This document shows, piece after piece, positions 7,708 through 10,431 of a stretch of 10,431 bases of DNA. The stretch is from Bacteroidales bacterium (GTDB lineage: Bacteria; Bacteroidota; Bacteroidia; Bacteroidales; JAADJA01). The translations under genes and the position numbers were made by a program. The notes under the pieces were generated by a model. That model was given only the letters and a program-made list of their open reading frames with translations. It did not search any database and had not been told where the DNA came from. The stretch is from assembly GCA_029934735.1 (NCBI GenBank), contig JAOZLR010000064.1, forward strand, positions 1-10,431, in the 5' to 3' direction. Position 1 is the stretch's first letter. Every line of letters starts with the position of its first letter.

Positions 7708-7780
7708 TCGTAAATCCTTGTTCACCGAAGATTCATCGTAGGTGGAGTAAACCTAACTCGTAAATCGTCATTCACCAAGA
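7708..7780 (+). repeat. Imperfect direct repeat, 24/23 nt
   Basis: Unit 1 (7708-7731) and unit 2 (7758-7780) share TCGTAAATC, then a 4-base variable stretch keeping one T, then TTCACC and AAGA. Unit 1 has one extra G. Start-to-start spacing is 50 bp. Two copies are too few and too divergent for a CRISPR, and the function is unknown. Confidence 0.5.
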
Positions 7781-7827
7781 CCCGCAAGGCTTCGCCGTCC
7801 CCGCAGGCTTTCAAAACCTTACAGGTC
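7779..7827 (-). repeat. REP-like palindromic element
   Basis: On the minus strand GACCTGTAAGG (7827-7817) pairs over all 11 positions with CCTTGCGGGTC (7789-7779), with two G-U wobbles; these are mismatches on the plus strand. The 27-nt loop contains a near-copy of one arm edge (plus strand CGCAAGGCTT at 7784 and CGCAGGCTTT at 7802), as if part of the element was duplicated. Palindromes of the form GACCTGCAAGG...CCTTGCAGGTC are, from general recollection, common between Bacteroidota genes. Confidence 0.5.
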
Positions 7828-7846
7828 GGTATGACTCATAACTCAA

Positions 7847-7891
7847 AAAACCGCCAGCCGGTGCAGCCAAAGCCGGGTTTTGTATTTTTTT
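7847..7891. terminator. Terminator-like hairpin, direction uncertain
   Basis: AAAACC (7847-7852) pairs with GGTTTT (7876-7881) around a GC-rich interior (GCCAGCCGG...AAGCCG) with an alternative CCGG/CCGG pairing. T-runs follow on the plus strand (7878-7891), and A-runs on the left side would be U-runs on the minus strand. The stem is imperfect and no gene ends nearby, so this may be a relic. Confidence 0.3.
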
Positions 7892-7979
7892 GAAAGAACG
7901 TAATATATATAATGTATGTTTCTTGTCAGATGATATTCCTGGGAAAGATAATGTATTATTGACAGCTTTGTAAACTGCC

Positions 7980-8025
<46 letters not shown>

Positions 8026-8290
8026 CGACGCAAGTAATTGATACTCAACATACTACACCTCTTCTTCTTTTTGTTAAAAAGAAAAAACAACTGGATTATA
8101 TTTCTATCTTCAACAGGCATAACAGGTTAACGATATGAAAGTTAATCTTTACTGTTTTGCATTGGTTTAATCGCCAGCTAAAATAGATAAAAAAAATGAA
8201 AAGTCAAGATTTTTTTAAAGAAATAAGTTAACGGTCGTTTTTTAAAGTTAATGGTAAAAGACTTTATGACTATAAACCGTTGAATTTCCC

Positions 8291-8323
8291 TTGTCAAAAG
8301 TTTCATTTGAATCATTATCTTTG
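8291..8323 (+). promoter_or_regulatory. Bacteroidota-type promoter of manC
   Basis: TATCTTTG (8316-8323) matches the Bacteroidota -7 consensus TAnnTTTG exactly. TTG at 8291-8293 is a candidate -33 element, 22 nt upstream of it. Transcription would start near 8330, leaving a short AT-rich leader with no Shine-Dalgarno before the ATG at 8343, as is usual in this phylum. Confidence 0.7.
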
Positions 8324-8342
8324 CATTTTTAAAATTTAAACA

Positions 8343-9434
8343 ATGAACAAAAATAACTATTGTGTGATAATGGCCGGAGGTATTGGAGCCAGATTTTGGC
8401 CAATGAGCCGCACATCACATCCCAAACAATTTATCGATATTCTTGGAACTGGCAAAACGCTTATACAGCAAACCGTTGAGCGCTTTCTTAAAATCTGTCC
8501 GATGGAAAACATCCTGATTGTCACTAATGAGATATACAGAGAGATGGTTCTCGACCAACTTGAAGGATTTACTGATAATCAGGTACTTTGTGAGCCGATG
8601 CGCAGAAATACAGCTCCTGCAATAGCTTATGCGATTTATAAGATTAATGAGGTAAATCCAGATGCAAATATCATTGTTGCACCTTCTGACCATATTATTC
8701 TGAAAGAAGATACATTTACTAAAGTTATTCTCTCAGCATTGAATGCAACTGTTAAAAACGACTGGCTTCTTACCCTTGGAATAACTCCATCACGCCCTGA
8801 AACGGGTTACGGATATATTCAGTATGAGGACTCCAACCCATTTGCTGAAGATAAGAATATCAAGAAGGTAAAAACCTTTACTGAAAAGCCAAACTACAAC
8901 CTTGCAGTTACTTTTCTTGAAAGTGGTGACTTCTTGTGGAATTCGGGGATTTTTATCTGGTCGGCGAAAAGTATTCTAAAGGCCTTTAACGATTATCTTC
9001 CTGAAGTGGATTCAATATTTAAGGATGGCAAAGGGATTTATAATACCGACAAAGAACAGGAATTCATTAACAAAGTCTATCCTGTTTGTAAAAATATTTC
9101 CATTGACTACGGTGTTATGGAAAAGGCAAAAAATGTTTACGTGCTTGCTTCCGATTTTGGCTGGTCTGACCTTGGCACATGGGGCTCAATGTTTGAAATA
9201 CGGGATAAGGATGAAAATAATAATGCCATAATCGGCAATAGTGTTATGACCTTTGATACAAAAAACTGTGTTGTAAATATGCCCGAAAACAAGCTTGTGG
9301 TTTTACAGGGCCTTGACGATTATATTGTGGTCGAAAATGATGATATACTTCTTGTCTGCCGCAAAAGAGATGAACAAAATATCCGCGAGATGGTGAACGC
9401 CGTTAAAGTTGAAAAGGGTGAAGAGTTTATTTAA
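8343..9434 (+). CDS. manC: Mannose-1-phosphate guanylyltransferase
   Basis: A 363-residue cytosolic enzyme that converts mannose-1-phosphate and GTP to GDP-mannose and pyrophosphate. GDP-mannose is the donor for mannose in surface glycans and the precursor of GDP-fucose. Nucleotidyltransferase motifs appear in order: AGGIGARFWPMSR (11-23, the pyrophosphorylase signature), EPMRRNTAPA (84-93), APSDH (113-117, metal-binding Asp), ETGYGYI (153-159), FTEKP (179-183), FLWNSGIF (197-204), SIDYGVME (253-260) and GWSDLGTW (273-280). The length fits the single-domain form; the C-terminal phosphomannose isomerase domain of bifunctional enzymes is absent. The start is supported by the promoter just upstream and by the motif lying about 11 residues in. 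No other sugar-nucleotide genes are visible here. A close relative with another sugar-1-phosphate substrate is less likely. Confidence 0.95.
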   Translation: MNKNNYCVIMAGGIGARFWPMSRTSHPKQFIDILGTGKTLIQQTVERFLKICPMENILIVTNEIYREMVLDQLEGFTDNQVLCEPMRRNTAPAIAYAIYKINEVNPDANIIVAPSDHIILKEDTFTKVILSALNATVKNDWLLTLGITPSRPETGYGYIQYEDSNPFAEDKNIKKVKTFTEKPNYNLAVTFLESGDFLWNSGIFIWSAKSILKAFNDYLPEVDSIFKDGKGIYNTDKEQEFINKVYPVCKNISIDYGVMEKAKNVYVLASDFGWSDLGTWGSMFEIRDKDENNNAIIGNSVMTFDTKNCVVNMPENKLVVLQGLDDYIVVENDDILLVCRKRDEQNIREMVNAVKVEKGEEFI

Positions 9435-9493
9435 ATCATAATTTAAAAAACAAAAGAATACTAATTTTTAAATATTTATTTAAAACCATTATA

Positions 9494-10431
9494 ATGAAAA
9501 AAACACTACTGATTTTAGTTGCCGTTGTTTTTGGATTAGCACCAATGACAAAAGCTGATGAGGGAATGTGGCTTCCCATTTTTATCGAAAGATTAAATTA
9601 TGTTGATATGCAAAAAGAGGGACTGCACCTTACACCCGAAGAAATTTACAGTATCAACCATTCAAGTATTAAAGACGCAATTGCTATTTTCGGGGGTGGT
9701 TGCACAAGTGAAATAATTTCCAATCAGGGATTACTTCTTACAAACCACCACTGCGGCTACGGCTCTATCCAGGCTCATTCATCGCTTGAGCACGATTATC
9801 TTTCAAACGGATTCTGGGCTGAAACAATGGCTGACGAGCTACCCAATCCAGGGCTGAAAGCAACTTTCCTGGTCAGGATTGAGGATGTATCCGAAATGGT
9901 ACTAGCTACTCTAAGCGATACCATGAGTGAAGATTCGAGATGGCAGGCTGTAAGAAAAATCTCGAAAGAAATAACCTCCGAAGCTACTGATAGTACACAC
10001 TACACTGCCTCGGTACGTAGTTTTTTTGAGGGCAATGAATTTTATCTCTTTGTTTATGAAGTTTACAGAGATGTCAGATTTGTGGGCGCCCCACCCTCTT
10101 CAATTGGCAAATTCGGTGCTGATACTGATAACTGGATGTGGCCCAGGCATACAGCTGATTTCTCGATGTTCAGGGTTTATACTGATAAGGATGGTAATCC
10201 TGCCGGATACTCTGAGGATAATGTACCCATGAAACCAAAACACTCTTTACCTATCTCTGTAGCAGGTGTTAAAGAAGGTGATTTTGCTATGATACTTGGT
10301 TATCCGGGTGGTACCGACCGCTATATGACATCCTATGGGGTTAAACTGGCATTAGACATCTCAAATAACACCGTTGTAACTATCAGAGATAAAAAGTTAA
10401 AAATCATGTTAGAAGATATGCAGGCCGACCC
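9494..10431 (+). CDS. S46 family dipeptidyl-peptidase (DPP7/DPP11 type), 3' end outside the window
   Basis: The frame is open from the ATG to the window edge: 312 complete codons of a protein usually about 700-720 residues long. Residues 1-21 are a signal peptide ending TKA, followed by DEGMWLP. The S46 chymotrypsin-like N-terminal region is clear: FGGGCTSEIISNQGLLLTNHH with His86 next to Cys87 (the TNHHCGY motif, catalytic His), GKFGADTDNWMWPRHTADFS (probable catalytic Asp222 in ADF) and ILGYPGGTDRYMTSY. Family members normally read HTGDFS here, so the Ala is a small deviation. The catalytic Ser and the residue separating DPP7 from DPP11 specificity lie beyond the window, so the subtype cannot be called. 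S46 enzymes remove dipeptides from peptide N-termini in the periplasm, serving peptide nutrition. It begins 59 bp after manC with no clear promoter or terminator between, so co-transcription is possible but a functional link is not implied. Confidence 0.93.
   Translation, partial: MKKTLLILVAVVFGLAPMTKADEGMWLPIFIERLNYVDMQKEGLHLTPEEIYSINHSSIKDAIAIFGGGCTSEIISNQGLLLTNHHCGYGSIQAHSSLEHDYLSNGFWAETMADELPNPGLKATFLVRIEDVSEMVLATLSDTMSEDSRWQAVRKISKEITSEATDSTHYTASVRSFFEGNEFYLFVYEVYRDVRFVGAPPSSIGKFGADTDNWMWPRHTADFSMFRVYTDKDGNPAGYSEDNVPMKPKHSLPISVAGVKEGDFAMILGYPGGTDRYMTSYGVKLALDISNNTVVTIRDKKLKIMLEDMQAD

Noticed and set aside
7708..7780. CRISPR-like repeats
   Set aside because: Only two imperfect units, no repeated spacers and no cas genes.
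8065..8083. Perfect 8-bp hairpin TTCTTTTT/AAAAAGAA
   Set aside because: Low GC with a 3-nt loop and no gene context; likely a chance A/T-rich inverted repeat.
9466..9485. Terminator between manC and the S46 gene
   Set aside because: The TTTTAAA/TTTAAAA stem contains only A-T pairs and has no U-run after it.

Overview
The window looks like a chromosomal segment of an AT-rich member of the Bacteroidota, most likely a Bacteroidales-like lineage. Five things point there: two protein C-termini that match the type IX secretion (T9SS) type A sorting domain, plus a detached third; a Bacteroidota-type lipoprotein; an S46 dipeptidyl-peptidase; a TAnnTTTG promoter element in front of manC; and gene starts that mostly lack a Shine-Dalgarno sequence. 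No RNA gene, insertion sequence or CRISPR array is visible.

Left part (about 1-6392, all minus strand): a tightly packed surface-protein cluster. In transcription order it holds a 500-residue T9SS-exported protein (6392-4890), a broken gene for a YadA-head/tail-fibre-like protein (4866-3489), a broken gene for a secreted beta-helix protein with a T9SS tail (3480-1195), and a duplicated-module outer-membrane beta-barrel protein (1193-165). Gene spacings are 23, 8 and 1 nt. The cluster ends at a good intrinsic terminator (stem 51-60/77-86). Between the barrel stop codon and that terminator lies a detached T9SS tail in another frame, with no body attached. The two middle genes together carry two in-frame TAA codons and two single-base frameshifts, each repairable by one base; the neighbouring genes are intact. 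This reads as a decaying accessory surface-protein operon, unless the lesions are consensus errors.

Middle (6413-8342): a lipoprotein gene of unknown function (7472-6450, minus) with its own terminator (6413-6442). Then comes an 870-bp divergent intergenic region rich in small repeats: a GC-rich hairpin (7539-7582), an imperfect direct repeat (7708-7780), a REP-like palindrome (7779-7827), a terminator-like hairpin (7847-7881) and a perfect (GATA)11 microsatellite (7981-8025).

Right part (8291-10431, plus strand): a promoter and an intact mannose-1-phosphate guanylyltransferase gene (manC type, GDP-mannose supply for surface glycans). It is followed by the 5' 312 codons of an S46 (DPP7/DPP11-type) periplasmic peptidase gene that runs off the window.

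No clearly new enzymatic system is visible. The most notable points are the reconstructable wreckage of the adhesin-like operon, the orphan T9SS tail, the internally duplicated barrel and the GATA tract.
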